From Chloroflexota bacterium (GTDB taxonomy: Bacteria > Chloroflexota > Anaerolineae > Aggregatilineales > Phototrophicaceae): a stretch of DNA of 64,000 nucleotides. The translations under genes and the position numbers were made by a program. This document shows, piece after piece, positions 41,038 to 50,751 of the stretch. The notes below the pieces were generated by a model. The model did no database searches, had not been told where the DNA came from, and saw nothing but the letters and a program-made list of their open reading frames with translations. The stretch lies in the NCBI GenBank assembly GCA_020161935.1, contig JAIUNI010000001.1:1-64000 (forward strand). The letters are read 5' to 3'. Position 1 is the stretch's first letter. The number at the start of each line of letters is the position of its first letter.

Positions 41038-43176
41038 CTAATGTCCGGCTCCCTGCTGAAGTGAGATGCTGCTCATCAGTAAGCCGTAGCTTTCGATCTG
41101 GCTAAGGCTGCATTCGCCTTCAAAGGGTTCGATCTGTCCGTTACTGTTGGCATCCAAGCCGTGAATGAGGGCTTCAGCAGCAGCGGTTGAACGATCTGCC
41201 GCCCCGACGGCTTCTTCGACTGATTGTAAGCCGATCATCACTTGCTCATCGGCGACGATCTGCTTGACCCACAAACGGGCATTACCGATGCACACGCGAA
41301 CGGACTCGATGTTGCCGTGCAGGGAATCGCTGCCATTGGGGGCGGTGGCGGCGGCAGCGAGCAGGGCTTCGATGCGGTCGAGGTAGAGTACAACGCCCTT
41401 CTTGAAGCCGGGGTTTGCGCCGCGTCCATCCGCATCATAATCGACTTCGGTACCGTCGAAAATGTTGATGGTGTGTTCATTGTGGAGGTGCATTCCGCCG
41501 ACGGTGGAGGCGACCTGCGCCAGACCGGCGTGCTGCTGCCCCATCATGCTTTCTGCAAAGAGACTGGGGAGCAAACCGGCGAGTTCGCCACCTTCGGGAA
41601 TGGGTGCGCCATGATCGGCGTATTCTATATTCGCAAGGGCGGCGGTCGCGATGCCTTCCGGCGCGGTGAGGTAGATGGCGGTGAGGGCATCCAACACTTC
41701 GGTGGGGACACTGCCGCTGTAGGCGATTTGCCCGACGGGTGTTTCGCCGACCGCGTTTTTCTTCTCGCGGGTGATGATAACCGAGTTGAACAGGCTGGGC
41801 AGGACGCGGCTGCCGGTATCGCTGAAGGGTGCGAGGACACCGTTGCCGACCGCGTTGATGGTCAATGTGCCGATGCGTTGGGAGGTGTCGGATTTAGTGT
41901 TGATGAGCCATGCGACGTAGACTTCATCGGCGGCGACCGGGTTCAGGTTTTGCACCTGCAAGGTTACGGTGTCGCCTAAAGTCGCACTGCTGCTGAAGTT
42001 AAGCGTACCGAAGGTCGGCGCGGCGGTATTCACCACGGCGACAGCGGTGGGTGATTGGGGTGTGGGTGTCGTGAGCACGGTCGCGGCTGGTGGGCGGTTG
42101 TTGATAAGCATGACGACCACCACGATCAGGATGGCGATGATGGCAAAGCCGCCGAGTGTGACGAGTGGACTTGTACCCTGCTGCACGATCATGGTGGGCT
42201 GCGGCGTGGAGGCCGACGGCGGCGGTGGGGTCAGGTAGACGGTGGGCTTCGGGCCAGCGGGGAGGTCAATGGTCTGGTTGGGCGGCGGTGTTTTGACCGA
42301 CACGGGAATTTGCGTCAGGAGTTCCTCGCCACGGGCGGCACGGGCGAAATCTTCGGCGAAGGCGGTGGCGTTGGGGTAGCGATCCTGCGGCTTCTTGGCG
42401 AGCGCCCGTAAGATCACTGACTCCATCTGCGGCGAAAGGTCGCCGACAATATCACGCGGGCTGGGAACCGGCTCGGTAATGTGTTTGATGACGACCTGCA
42501 TGGGTGTGTCGGCGGTATAGGGTGGTTCACCGGTGAGCATTTCGTAGACGACGACACCGAGCGAGTAGAGATCCGCGCTGCCGGTGATATGGGCTTCGCC
42601 GCTGCCCTGTTCGGGAGCCATGTAGGACGGTGTGCCGACCAAGCCGCCGGTTTGGGTGAGGGCAGGATTGGTTCGGTCGTCGTTGGTGTCGCCGGATACG
42701 ATTTTCACAATACCGAAGTCGGCCAGCAGGACGTTGCCTTCTTTGTCGAGCAGGATGTTATCCGGCTTGATGTCGCGGTGAACCACGCCTTCACGGTGGG
42801 CGTAATCCAGCGCACCCGCGATTTGCTTGAGCAATCGTTCGATTTCCGGCAGGCGTACGCTGCCCCTATCCATCAAGGTCGCCAGCGACCCGCCCGCGAC
42901 GTAGGCCGTGACGAGGTAGATGATGTCATCTTCCACGCCGTAGTCGTACAGCGGGAGGATATGCGGGTGCTGGAGGCGGGCGATGGTCTTGGCTTCGAGG
43001 CGGAATCGGTCGATAAACTGCTGATCCAAGCCGGGGTGCGGCGGCAGCACTTTAATGGCGACGTAACGGTCGATGTCGTCGCGGTAGCCTTTGTAGACTG
43101 TCGCCATACCGCCCTGCCCAAGGAGTTCGGTAATCTGGTACATCCCTAATTTACGCCCGACTAAAGAGGTTGGCAC
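41038..43176 (-). CDS. membrane Ser/Thr kinase with RskA-like ectodomain
   Basis: A 712-aa receptor kinase. It has a Gly loop at 20-24, Lys42, HRD 133-135, DFG 153-155 and GTPSYMAPEQ. One transmembrane helix follows (about 340-360, VTLGGFAIIAILIVVVVMLI). The outer domain has the anti-sigma-K RskA pattern (DEVYVAWLINTKSDTSQRIGTLTI... PVGQIAYSGS). Its tail contains DANSNGQIEPFEGEC, resembling an EF-hand loop. Translation begins at GTG, with GGGAG upstream. It may respond to an extracellular ligand or ion. Confidence 0.88.
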   Translation of the reverse strand: MPTSLVGRKLGMYQITELLGQGGMATVYKGYRDDIDRYVAIKVLPPHPGLDQQFIDRFRLEAKTIARLQHPHILPLYDYGVEDDIIYLVTAYVAGGSLATLMDRGSVRLPEIERLLKQIAGALDYAHREGVVHRDIKPDNILLDKEGNVLLADFGIVKIVSGDTNDDRTNPALTQTGGLVGTPSYMAPEQGSGEAHITGSADLYSLGVVVYEMLTGEPPYTADTPMQVVIKHITEPVPSPRDIVGDLSPQMESVILRALAKKPQDRYPNATAFAEDFARAARGEELLTQIPVSVKTPPPNQTIDLPAGPKPTVYLTPPPPSASTPQPTMIVQQGTSPLVTLGGFAIIAILIVVVVMLINNRPPAATVLTTPTPQSPTAVAVVNTAAPTFGTLNFSSSATLGDTVTLQVQNLNPVAADEVYVAWLINTKSDTSQRIGTLTINAVGNGVLAPFSDTGSRVLPSLFNSVIITREKKNAVGETPVGQIAYSGSVPTEVLDALTAIYLTAPEGIATAALANIEYADHGAPIPEGGELAGLLPSLFAESMMGQQHAGLAQVASTVGGMHLHNEHTINIFDGTEVDYDADGRGANPGFKKGVVLYLDRIEALLAAAATAPNGSDSLHGNIESVRVCIGNARLWVKQIVADEQVMIGLQSVEEAVGAADRSTAAAEALIHGLDANSNGQIEPFEGECSLSQIESYGLLMSSISLQQGAGH

Positions 43177-43435
43177 GACCTGTACTCCCGCACCGTATCA
43201 TTCAATATCGTCACGTAGTTCTTGTACTGAAAACGCCCAAGAGCGGACATTTGGATTGTTTTGGGTTTAACTTCTCATCCTTGATTATAGTAGAGGAAAT
43301 CGGTGGTCGCGAATAGGGATTTGATGAGACTCTCCTCATTCGCTCACGTTCGCTCAGTAGGGCGCGGGGTGTCTTTCGTGTGCGGCAAAAGTGAATATGA
43401 TAAGAAGATGCAGCCGTCATCATCGGGGGGAGCTT

Positions 43436-44152
43436 ATGCAGGAAAAGAAGGTTATCAAGGCTAAAAAGGAAAACGGTTCGCGCCAGCGCTTGTGGCTCGT
43501 GGTGCTTTTCATCGGTATTACGATTGCGCTGTGCATGATTTATGTGGTCATCCCGTTTTTGGGTTCGGGCGGCGGCATGGCGGACACACGGCCTGTTCCC
43601 GGTGACGCGGCGCGGTTCGATCCGGTCGCGGGGTATGCGGGCGTACTTGACCATGCGGGGACGGGCGCACAGCTCGTCGGGATTGATGCCTATTACGTGC
43701 GGTCGGACGGCACGATGGATCTCACCGCTACGTATTCACCCGCGCCACACGCCGAGTATAACTTTATGCGCGAACTGAGCGAGCCGCCGCCGAATGCGCC
43801 GCCGATTGGTGCAGGGGGCGCGAACACCGACCCGTGGTACGAGCCGGTCGAGATTGAGCTGTCCAAGCCGGGGCAGTGGTGGAGCGTGTCGAGCAGCAGC
43901 GGTGACTACAGCTACGTCAATCAGGGCATGATGCGTGATGTCAATAGTGCGGTCAACGGCCTGTCGAGTCCGGTGATTGAGCCGCCCGCGTGTTCGTTCG
44001 CCGATTTGTGGGCGATTGCGCTGACGAAAGATGCCCCTGCCGAGGCGGTGGCGATCATTGAGTACGACGTGGAGGGTTACGACTTCTCGATTTCGGGGTT
44101 GTCGATCAATCTGGAATTCGGGATGGATTGCAAGCTGAAGGCAGAGGATTAA
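43436..44152 (+). CDS. single-pass membrane protein with exported domain
   Basis: A 238-aa protein: a basic N-terminus (MQEKKVIKAKKENG), a transmembrane segment (WLVVLFIGITIALCMIYVVIPFLG) and an exported beta-rich domain with Trp/Pro-rich stretches. No family is recognised. GGGGGAG precedes the ATG at 43436. It is convergent with the 600-aa secreted gene, with a palindrome between. It may be a sensor or binding component. Confidence 0.68.
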   Translation: MQEKKVIKAKKENGSRQRLWLVVLFIGITIALCMIYVVIPFLGSGGGMADTRPVPGDAARFDPVAGYAGVLDHAGTGAQLVGIDAYYVRSDGTMDLTATYSPAPHAEYNFMRELSEPPPNAPPIGAGGANTDPWYEPVEIELSKPGQWWSVSSSSGDYSYVNQGMMRDVNSAVNGLSSPVIEPPACSFADLWAIALTKDAPAEAVAIIEYDVEGYDFSISGLSINLEFGMDCKLKAED

Positions 44153-44156
44153 GAAG

Positions 44157-44185
44157 GTAGGGGCTTACCACCGGCAAGCCCCTAC
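44157..44185. repeat. palindrome between convergent genes
   Basis: GTAGGGGCTT (44157-44166) pairs perfectly with AAGCCCCTAC (44176-44185) around a 9-base loop, ending at the junction of two convergent genes. Confidence 0.7.
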
Positions 44186-44210
44186 GATTCGTGTGTCCCT
44201 ACCGGGTTAA

Positions 44211-46013
44211 TCAGGGTGCGTTGGCACAGGGCGCGGCACCACGGAACGGATTGCCGCCCATCACACTTATGGATACGCTCGTGCTGCCATCACCCGATGC
44301 AGTTATTGCGACGACAATTGGCTGGTTCTCGATCATAAACATCGGTGAGGCCATCGAGTCGGTGGCAGGCATCTGATCGAACACCTGCGCGTCCAGTTCC
44401 GCAAACTTCTCCTTATAAAAGGTGGCGACTTCCGGCACGCTGGCGGCGGTCGTGTAGTTGATCGCGCCCAGTGCTGCAACTTCTTGAATATCGGTCGCAT
44501 CGGGCATGAGCGGCAGCACACCACGCGGACACCCTTCGTCGGCTGTGGCTGGGGCGGTGTCCGGTGGAACCTCCGTTGCCGCTGAGGCTGCGCCCTCCGG
44601 CGTACAGGCGGTAAAGGTCATCTGTCCGGTTAGCGAGGTGATAGCAACATTGGTCGTGCCGCCCATCGGCGAGATCATAATCATGTACGACTGATTGTTC
44701 TGGGTGACATTGAGCATCGCCATGAATTCCGATGCCGCGCCTTGAGGCGAGACTTGAGCGCCGATTGCCGTAAGCTGTTCTTCGTAAAACGTGGTTATAT
44801 CGGTAATGTTCATGGATGTCATGTAGGAGATCGCCACGCCCATATCCTGTATGGAGGTCGCGTCGGCGGTGACGGGGACACTGCTTGTTCCGGGTTCACA
44901 GGCAGCTATCGCGCTGCTGGCTGCGGTGGGTTCGGGTTGTGAGCCACCCTCATCCGGCACTTCCGCCAAAATCGCCAACGGCGCTGAATCGCTCAGTTGA
45001 TACAGGTCGATCATCGTGCCGGCTAAGTCGGACTTTGCCACCATTAGGATGGATTGATTGTCGAGGGTAAAGCCAAAGAAAACAGCAGAGTGGGTGAACA
45101 AAGGTGCGTCGACCGGCTGCCCACCCAGCGCGGAAACCTGTTCCTGATAGAACGCCAGCGTATCGTCTAAATTGGTAAGCGTGTTATAGGAAGTCACACC
45201 GGGGGATTGGATAACATCGGCGGCATCGGGCAGCATCGGGAAATCAAGCATCGCTGGCGGGCAGTCTGCCGGCAGTTCGATGACCAATGGTGAGCCAACA
45301 TCGTTGATCTGGTAGTCCCATGTGAGTGTCCCATCAATACCCTCGCCAAAATAAGCCGCGCCGCCGGTCGTCGTCAGCGTATAGCGAACAAGGTAGCCGC
45401 CGTCGGAGGCGATCCACAATTCGCCGCTGGCTTCGACACGATCCGACAACCCTAACGCGCTCTGATTGAAGGTGTAGTGGCTGGATGGGATGCCGTTGAC
45501 GGCTTCGCTCCCCGCCTCATCCGCGCCGATCACGCTGTCGAGCAGCGCGGCGAGTTCCCATGTTTCGGCGAGGGTGTTACCCGCTTGGGTGGGAGAGCCG
45601 AAGCACGACTCGCCTTCTTGCTGCTCATAATGCGTGCCGCTGATCTCGGCCATGTAGATCTGTCCGGCCTCATCTCCTGCCCCTTCGATGGTAAGCTGGC
45701 GAGCGGGCGGGTCTCCTGTGACGGTTAGGGTGTACGTCCGCGCCCACGCTTGTGCCGCACCCGCGTTCGTACCCTCAAATGAGACGGTCAGTGTCGCGCG
45801 GTAGCTGGATAGGTCGGCCAATCCCTCTGCTGGTTGCAGCAGGTCGAACGGGCCAGCACCGAACGTTACCTCGAACGGCTCGGAGGTAACGATGACCGGC
45901 GCTGCTGGCACTTCGGTCGCCTCCTGCGCCGCCAGCCCATTGGCAGTCAGCAGTAGAAGCAGGCCACACACCATTGCGATCACAATCCTGCCGCTTGTAA
46001 CTCGGTAAGTCAT
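44211..46013 (-). CDS. secreted protein with three repeated C-terminal domains
   Basis: A 600-aa exported protein with a signal peptide (IVIAMVCGLLLLLTANGLAAQEA). The first 250 residues look like a LolA/LppX-type lipid-binding beta fold. Three tandem copies of a 90-residue unit follow, starting DAADVIQSPGVTSYNTLT, DATSIQDMGVAISYMTS and DATDIQEVAALGAINYTTA. Each continues with a [TA]FYxExxxxLGAQ helix and a beta hairpin. The repeated unit is not named here. It may be a binding module arranged in series. It is the first of two adjacent secreted genes. Confidence 0.72.
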   Translation of the reverse strand: MTYRVTSGRIVIAMVCGLLLLLTANGLAAQEATEVPAAPVIVTSEPFEVTFGAGPFDLLQPAEGLADLSSYRATLTVSFEGTNAGAAQAWARTYTLTVTGDPPARQLTIEGAGDEAGQIYMAEISGTHYEQQEGESCFGSPTQAGNTLAETWELAALLDSVIGADEAGSEAVNGIPSSHYTFNQSALGLSDRVEASGELWIASDGGYLVRYTLTTTGGAAYFGEGIDGTLTWDYQINDVGSPLVIELPADCPPAMLDFPMLPDAADVIQSPGVTSYNTLTNLDDTLAFYQEQVSALGGQPVDAPLFTHSAVFFGFTLDNQSILMVAKSDLAGTMIDLYQLSDSAPLAILAEVPDEGGSQPEPTAASSAIAACEPGTSSVPVTADATSIQDMGVAISYMTSMNITDITTFYEEQLTAIGAQVSPQGAASEFMAMLNVTQNNQSYMIMISPMGGTTNVAITSLTGQMTFTACTPEGAASAATEVPPDTAPATADEGCPRGVLPLMPDATDIQEVAALGAINYTTAASVPEVATFYKEKFAELDAQVFDQMPATDSMASPMFMIENQPIVVAITASGDGSTSVSISVMGGNPFRGAAPCANAP

Positions 46014-46050
46014 CTTAGAGTCTCCTCATTTCCCTTCGGCGGATAGGATG

Positions 46051-47115
46051 TCACTGCTGGACACGAACAGGCTCGACTCTGATGATCGTCGGGCCTCTTG
46101 TGGGTCCGCCCCTGCCCGTGAGCGGATGCGAGATGATCCTTATCCCTCCCTCAATCGGAAAAAGGAGATCGTCACTTTCCGTTGGTAATGCTCCCGGTTC
46201 CCACTCGCCGGGTACACGCGCCGGTGGAAATGTGGGACATACCCCGTCGGGACGTTCGCTGCACATCTGGCCCGACTGATATGGACGGCATAACTCGGTC
46301 CAATAGTCGTCATAAGGCGCAGCAACCGGGTAGAAATAGAGTGACAATGCGAGTTTGTCGTCCTGAATAGTCCCTCTCATCTGGGGTGGGGTCTGGTCGA
46401 AACTGCCTGAACCGGGATTACAGCCCCGAACGCGGTTCATCGACCATGTCCAATTAAGGAACGGTGGCCCTGCGCCTTCAGGATCAAATTGCAGCGAGTT
46501 TCCAGTGGTCGCCTTCAGCCGGAGGTTATGGGCGACACCGATGAGGATGGTCTCGGCACCGAACATATTTGTGACCCATACCGAGTTGATACTGACCTTG
46601 TAATCACAGGGGACAACGGTCACGTTGAACGTTACCGGCGCTAGGGTAGCACTATCGACGGTGGTCTCTAGCGTAATCGTCGTGCTGCCCGCCTGCTTCC
46701 CTTTCAACTGTAGTTGAAGCCGGAAGGGTGCGCCCGCGCCGGGGGTAGACGGACTGAGCTGTGTAGCGGTAACAACCGATGAATTGGTTATGGTGTGGGT
46801 CAGGGTCACGTTTTGTATCGACAAACTCCCGACATTTCCACTGGAGGCTCGTCTCGTAACCGTAATCGGTAGGGGGAAGGACTCGCCAATGCATAGGCTA
46901 CTCAGCTTCGGATTGGAGGTATCTACTTCCAAGACAAAATTGACCGGAATAGGCTGCCCGGCATCCTGTGCCTGAACCGCTATCGTTGTGACTCCAGCCC
47001 CCAGCGTCATAGCGATCAAAAACACCGCCAGCAGCCAGCGGTTAGTGAGACACAGCACCGTACATTTGCCACGTATTGCCCGCCAACCTTGAACCAAACG
47101 ATCTCGATTTCGCAT
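46051..47115 (-). CDS. secreted beta-rich protein, unknown
   Basis: A 354-aa protein with a long N-terminal leader: a basic stretch (MRNRDRLVQGWRAIRGKC) and then hydrophobic LLAVFLIAMTLGAGVTTIAVQA. A cohesin/IG-like beta region follows (LCIGESFPLPITVTRR; QLKGKQAGSTTITLETTVDSA). The late CNPGS and PYQSGQMCSERPDG segments have Cys that could form disulphides. GGAGG lies 9 bases before the ATG at 47115; the track begins upstream. Unknown role. Confidence 0.7.
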   Translation of the reverse strand: MRNRDRLVQGWRAIRGKCTVLCLTNRWLLAVFLIAMTLGAGVTTIAVQAQDAGQPIPVNFVLEVDTSNPKLSSLCIGESFPLPITVTRRASSGNVGSLSIQNVTLTHTITNSSVVTATQLSPSTPGAGAPFRLQLQLKGKQAGSTTITLETTVDSATLAPVTFNVTVVPCDYKVSINSVWVTNMFGAETILIGVAHNLRLKATTGNSLQFDPEGAGPPFLNWTWSMNRVRGCNPGSGSFDQTPPQMRGTIQDDKLALSLYFYPVAAPYDDYWTELCRPYQSGQMCSERPDGVCPTFPPARVPGEWEPGALPTESDDLLFPIEGGIRIISHPLTGRGGPTRGPTIIRVEPVRVQQ

Positions 47116-47153
47116 AACCCATTCCCTCCACTTGAGCTTAGGTGAGGTGATTG

Positions 47154-48518
47154 TTAGATGACAGGCAGCGCGGCCATCGCCTTGTCGATTTCCGCCTGCG
47201 GGTACTCGTAATCTTCCAGCTTGCCGGACATATACGCATCGTAAGCGGCCATATCGAAGTGGCCGTGACCGCACAGGTTGAACAGGATGACTTTTTTCTC
47301 GCCGCTTTCTTTGCACTTCAACGCTTCTTCGATCACGGTCGCGATGGCGTGGGTCGGTTCCGGCGCGGGGACGATGCCCTCGGTACGGGCGAACTGCACA
47401 CCCGCTTTGAAGGTGTCGAGCTGCGGAATGGCGCGGGCTTCGATGAGCTGCTGGTCATAGAGTTCGCAGACGATGCTCGCCATACCGTGATACCTTAAGC
47501 CGCCCGCGTGGAATGGTGGGGGAACGTAGTCTTTGCCGAGGGTGTACATCTTGACCATCGGCGCGAGGCCAACCGTATCACCGAAGTCGTAGGCATAAAC
47601 GCCTTTGGTCAGGCTGGGGCAGGCCGCCGGTTCACAGGCGATGATGCGCGTGTTCTTGCCTTCGGTCAGGTTCTTTTGCACGAACGGCAGCGCGATACCG
47701 GCGAAGTTGCTGCCGCCGCCCGCGCAGCCCACTACGATGTCGGGATACTCGCCCGCCATTTCCAACTGCTTGAGGGCTTCTTCGCCGATGACGGTTTGGT
47801 GCATCAGCACATGGTTGAGTACCGAGCCGAGGGCGTACTTATATTTGCCGCCGCTGGTGGCTGCGGCTTCGACTGCTTCACTGATGGCGATGCCAAGCGA
47901 GCCGCTGCTGTCGGGGTTTTGGGCGAGGATGCCACGTCCGGCATGGGTGCGTTCGGAAGGGCTGGCATAAACATTCGCGCCGAAGGTCTGGATGATGGCG
48001 CGGCGGTAAGGCTTCTGCTGGTAGCTGACCTTCACCATATACACTTCACATTCGAGGCCGAAGAAGCTGGTGGCGATGGACAGGGCAGTACCCCACTGAC
48101 CCGCGCCGGTTTCGGTGGTTAAGCCCTGCACCCCTTCGGCCTTGTTGTAATAAGCCTGCGGTATGGCCGTGTTCAGTTTGTGGCTGCCGCTGGGGGATGT
48201 GCCTTCGTATTTGTAGTAGATGTGTGCGGGTGTGCCGAGCGCTTTTTCGAGGCGGCGGGCGCGGAGCAGCGGGGTAGGCCGCCACAGCTTATACATCTCG
48301 CGGACTTCATCGGGAATATCGACATAACGGTCACGGCTGACTTCTTGCAGGATGAGCGCCATCGGGAACAGCGGCGCGAGGTCAGCGGGGCCAATCGGTT
48401 GGTGCGTGCCGGGGTGCAGCACGGGCGGCAGCGGGCGGGGTAGATCAGCCTGAATGTTGTACCACTGGCGCGGCAGTTCGGACTGGGGCAGCTCAAAACG
48501 GATTTGTTCGTCAGCCAT
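47154..48518 (-). CDS. tryptophan synthase beta-like protein, TrpB2
   Basis: A 454-aa PLP enzyme of the TrpB2 type. [16 protein letters not shown] has the Schiff-base Lys114, [10 protein letters not shown] and GCAGGGSNF bind PLP and phosphate, and [25 protein letters not shown] is characteristic of TrpB2, which is longer than TrpB1 (about 390 aa). It joins serine and indole to make tryptophan, with or without TrpA. No trp genes adjoin it. ATG at 48518 with GGAG upstream. Confidence 0.93.
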   Translation of the reverse strand: MADEQIRFELPQSELPRQWYNIQADLPRPLPPVLHPGTHQPIGPADLAPLFPMALILQEVSRDRYVDIPDEVREMYKLWRPTPLLRARRLEKALGTPAHIYYKYEGTSPSGSHKLNTAIPQAYYNKAEGVQGLTTETGAGQWGTALSIATSFFGLECEVYMVKVSYQQKPYRRAIIQTFGANVYASPSERTHAGRGILAQNPDSSGSLGIAISEAVEAAATSGGKYKYALGSVLNHVLMHQTVIGEEALKQLEMAGEYPDIVVGCAGGGSNFAGIALPFVQKNLTEGKNTRIIACEPAACPSLTKGVYAYDFGDTVGLAPMVKMYTLGKDYVPPPFHAGGLRYHGMASIVCELYDQQLIEARAIPQLDTFKAGVQFARTEGIVPAPEPTHAIATVIEEALKCKESGEKKVILFNLCGHGHFDMAAYDAYMSGKLEDYEYPQAEIDKAMAALPVI

Positions 48519-48768
48519 TATCAAAAACTCCTATTTAAAAATGCTTAAGTGTGGAGTGCGATGGTGGCGACCATGTGAAATAAAAAGTTTATACCATGCG
48601 TGAGACGAGGGCAACCGGAACACAATAAGTTGCTTATTTAATGACGACGTTAAAGGATTGTTAAATCTCTTAACATTTACTTATTGCATTTAACATAAAT
48701 TTAACATAGACTTCGATTCACCTGTTGATGACGCTAACATTTGGCGTGCGAGTGTGGAGGTCTGTGTT

Positions 48769-49761
48769 ATGGAAGCCTTGCTGCCTTTACTGCTGCTGAT
48801 TGCTGCTCAAGACATCCTGACCGGCGTATTCGGTGCGCCCAGCATCGTGGCGACCATTATCGCCTCGCAAGCGATGGAACCTCGCCGCGCCATTCTGCTC
48901 TCCACCATCGCGCAGCTTATCGGCCCGCTGTTGTTCGGCGTGGCGGTGGCGGCTGCGGTCGGTAAAGAGGTGGTGGACTCGAACGGCCTGACCATTAACA
49001 TGCTGTCCGCCGCACTTGTTTCAACCGTGTTCTGGATGCTGTTCGCGTGGTACACCCGCATTCCGTCAAGTTCGACCCATGCGCTGATCGGCGGGTTGGT
49101 CGGGGCGGTGCTGGCGGGGTTAGGCCCTTCCGCCATCCACAGCGGCGGCTTGCTCAAGATGATCCTCAGCCTGACGCTCACGGCGACCCTCGGCATCGTT
49201 TGCGGCTATGCCATCGCCCGTTTGTGTTATCTCTTTACTCAGGCGGCCAGCCACCGCGCGAATAATCTCTTTAACAAAGGTCAGCTTATTACAGCAATCT
49301 TCCTCGGCTTCGCGGTCGGCAGCAGCAACGCCCAGAACGCGATGGGTATCACGACACTCAGCCTGTTGGTCGCGGGTGTCATCACCAAGTTTGAAGTGCC
49401 ACCGTGGGTCATCATCGGCAGCGCGGTATGCCTTGCACTCGGCAACCTGATCGGCGGTACACGCCTGATTAAGACGATGGGGCGGGATTTCTTTCAGGTG
49501 CGCCCGCTGCACGGCTTCAGCGCCGAGGTGTCCTCGACGTTCATTATCCTGTGCAGTTCGGTGCTGGGTGGCGATGTAAGCACCACCCATGTCACGAGCA
49601 TGTCGATCATTGGCGCGGGTTCTGCTGAGGGCGTGTCGATGGTGCGCTGGTCGTTCGTGCAGCGCGTCCTCTTAACATGGCTGCTCACCATTCCGGCGAC
49701 GGCGGTGTTTGCTGCCACCGTGTACTTCGTCATGCGGCACATCTTGTTAATGGCGGCGTAG
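48769..49761 (+). CDS. inorganic phosphate transporter, PiT family
   Basis: A 330-aa membrane carrier with ten or so helices. NAQNAMGITTLSLLVAG is the PiT signature and ASQAMEPRRAILLSTIAQLIGPLLFGVAVA and SSSTHALIGGLVGAVLAG are family motifs. It imports phosphate with H+ or Na+. The shorter length fits bacterial PitA-like members. GGAGG lies 8 bases before the ATG. The neighbouring palindrome marks its end. Confidence 0.92.
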   Translation: MEALLPLLLLIAAQDILTGVFGAPSIVATIIASQAMEPRRAILLSTIAQLIGPLLFGVAVAAAVGKEVVDSNGLTINMLSAALVSTVFWMLFAWYTRIPSSSTHALIGGLVGAVLAGLGPSAIHSGGLLKMILSLTLTATLGIVCGYAIARLCYLFTQAASHRANNLFNKGQLITAIFLGFAVGSSNAQNAMGITTLSLLVAGVITKFEVPPWVIIGSAVCLALGNLIGGTRLIKTMGRDFFQVRPLHGFSAEVSSTFIILCSSVLGGDVSTTHVTSMSIIGAGSAEGVSMVRWSFVQRVLLTWLLTIPATAVFAATVYFVMRHILLMAA

Positions 49762-49793
49762 GGGATAAAGGACGCACAGCCGTGCGCCCCTAC
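49758..49793. repeat. palindrome between convergent genes
   Basis: GTAGGGG (49758-49764) and CCCCTAC (49787-49793) enclose GACGCAC/GTGCGCC complementary arms. It overlaps the pit stop codon and faces the flavin gene. Confidence 0.6.
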
Positions 49794-49807
49794 ACATCCC
49801 CATTCGA

Positions 49808-50281
49808 TTAGGTGATGTCCTGCGTCCACACCCGTGTACCTTCTTTAAAGGAAGGCGCGGGGAAGGTGACGAGATCAATCCGCCATGACGTGAGCCTGAG
49901 CAAGCCGAAGTTCTCGTGGTCGGGGCGGATGAAGTCGTGCGCGGGGTCGAAGCCCAGCGGCTCCGGCGTGTTCTTGAAGAAATTCCACACGCGCCGTTTG
50001 ACCGCCATATCCTCCACCCACTCGGTTTTCGCGTCGATATACACCGGCTGCATCACATTCGCGATATACGCCAGCGACACGAACGGATTGGCCGCAAGAT
50101 GTCGCGATTTAAACGAGTCGCGGTGGGTGCATATCCAGCCGGTCGCGCCTTCCCACAACGGATGCAGGATGCGCGAACGCGGGCGGCTGTTTTCGTCGAT
50201 GGTGGCGACGTTACACCAGATCATGGTGTTCACGCGCTGGAGAAACTCGGTTTCGATTTCGGAGAAATGTTGTACTCGCAA
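49808..50281 (-). CDS. pyridoxamine 5'-phosphate oxidase-like FMN-binding protein
   Basis: A 157-aa split-barrel flavoprotein. MIWCNVATIDENSRPRSRILHPLWEG and FKSRHLAANPFVSLAYIAN are the N-terminal features of this superfamily. It is too short and divergent to be PdxH itself and resembles the stress-type general-oxidoreductase members. The start is TTG at 50281; no better ATG lies upstream, and the first in-frame Met is residue 20. Substrate unknown. Confidence 0.8.
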   Translation of the reverse strand: MRVQHFSEIETEFLQRVNTMIWCNVATIDENSRPRSRILHPLWEGATGWICTHRDSFKSRHLAANPFVSLAYIANVMQPVYIDAKTEWVEDMAVKRRVWNFFKNTPEPLGFDPAHDFIRPDHENFGLLRLTSWRIDLVTFPAPSFKEGTRVWTQDIT

Positions 50282-50330
50282 GGGTGCATCGCTTTCCGGT
50301 TCAGGGAACCGTGACTGTAGGCCAGAGAAT

Positions 50331-50361
50331 CAAAAGCCGCCGGGAACATTCCACGGCGGCG
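50331..50361 (-). terminator. strong hairpin with minus-strand T-run
   Basis: GCCGCCG (50336-50342) pairs with CGGCGGC (50354-50360), extended by further pairs. On the minus strand TTTT follows. No minus-strand protein gene ends just upstream of it, so it must end some other transcript, see 50362-50560. Confidence 0.65.
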
Positions 50362-50560
50362 AGAAGTCAGCGACAGGCGATGTCATTACATAGCGTAATC
50401 AGATACGTGAGATGAACATGCGAATCGCCGACCCGTCAATCAGGAATAACGTTCCAAGTTGATTGGTCATGATGAGCGAGCCGCTGTGGTCATTTCCTAC
50501 CCTTCGAACCGGTTTACGGGGTCGTGGAGGCGCACCGCCACGATGCCTACAGTGTAAAAA
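50362..50560 (-). ncRNA. candidate structured RNA or small-ORF transcript
   Basis: A minus-strand segment before a strong terminator, with no long ORF. It contains the hairpin CGTGG-GG/CC-CCACG (50524-50544) and ACCC...GGGT pairing. A 23-codon frame (MTNQLGTLFLIDGSAIRMF...) is open in it. It does not obviously match tmRNA, SRP or RNase P RNA. Evidence is limited to structure and the terminator. Confidence 0.35.
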
Positions 50561-50751
50561 AGGTTGGTGGCGTTGTCAACTGCTGCCGTTTACTTCGCCG
50601 CGACTTTGGTTTGACCCACCTCGAATGACTCGTCCATACCGCATTTACTCATCTTCTTGCGTCGTGCGTGTTTATCCAACATGAAGGTGTTTCCAAGCCG
50701 CCGCTTACACAGCCTGTTTATGGTGGAAGCCTAACCACAGCGGAGGGCATG

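Noticed and set aside
47508..48122. 204-aa plus-strand frame opposite TrpB2
   Set aside because: Antisense to a confident TrpB2; no domain.
50440..50560. SRP RNA, tmRNA or RNase P RNA at the minus-strand hairpin region
   Set aside because: Only weak resemblance (a TTCGAA loop); the conserved core sequences of each were not found.
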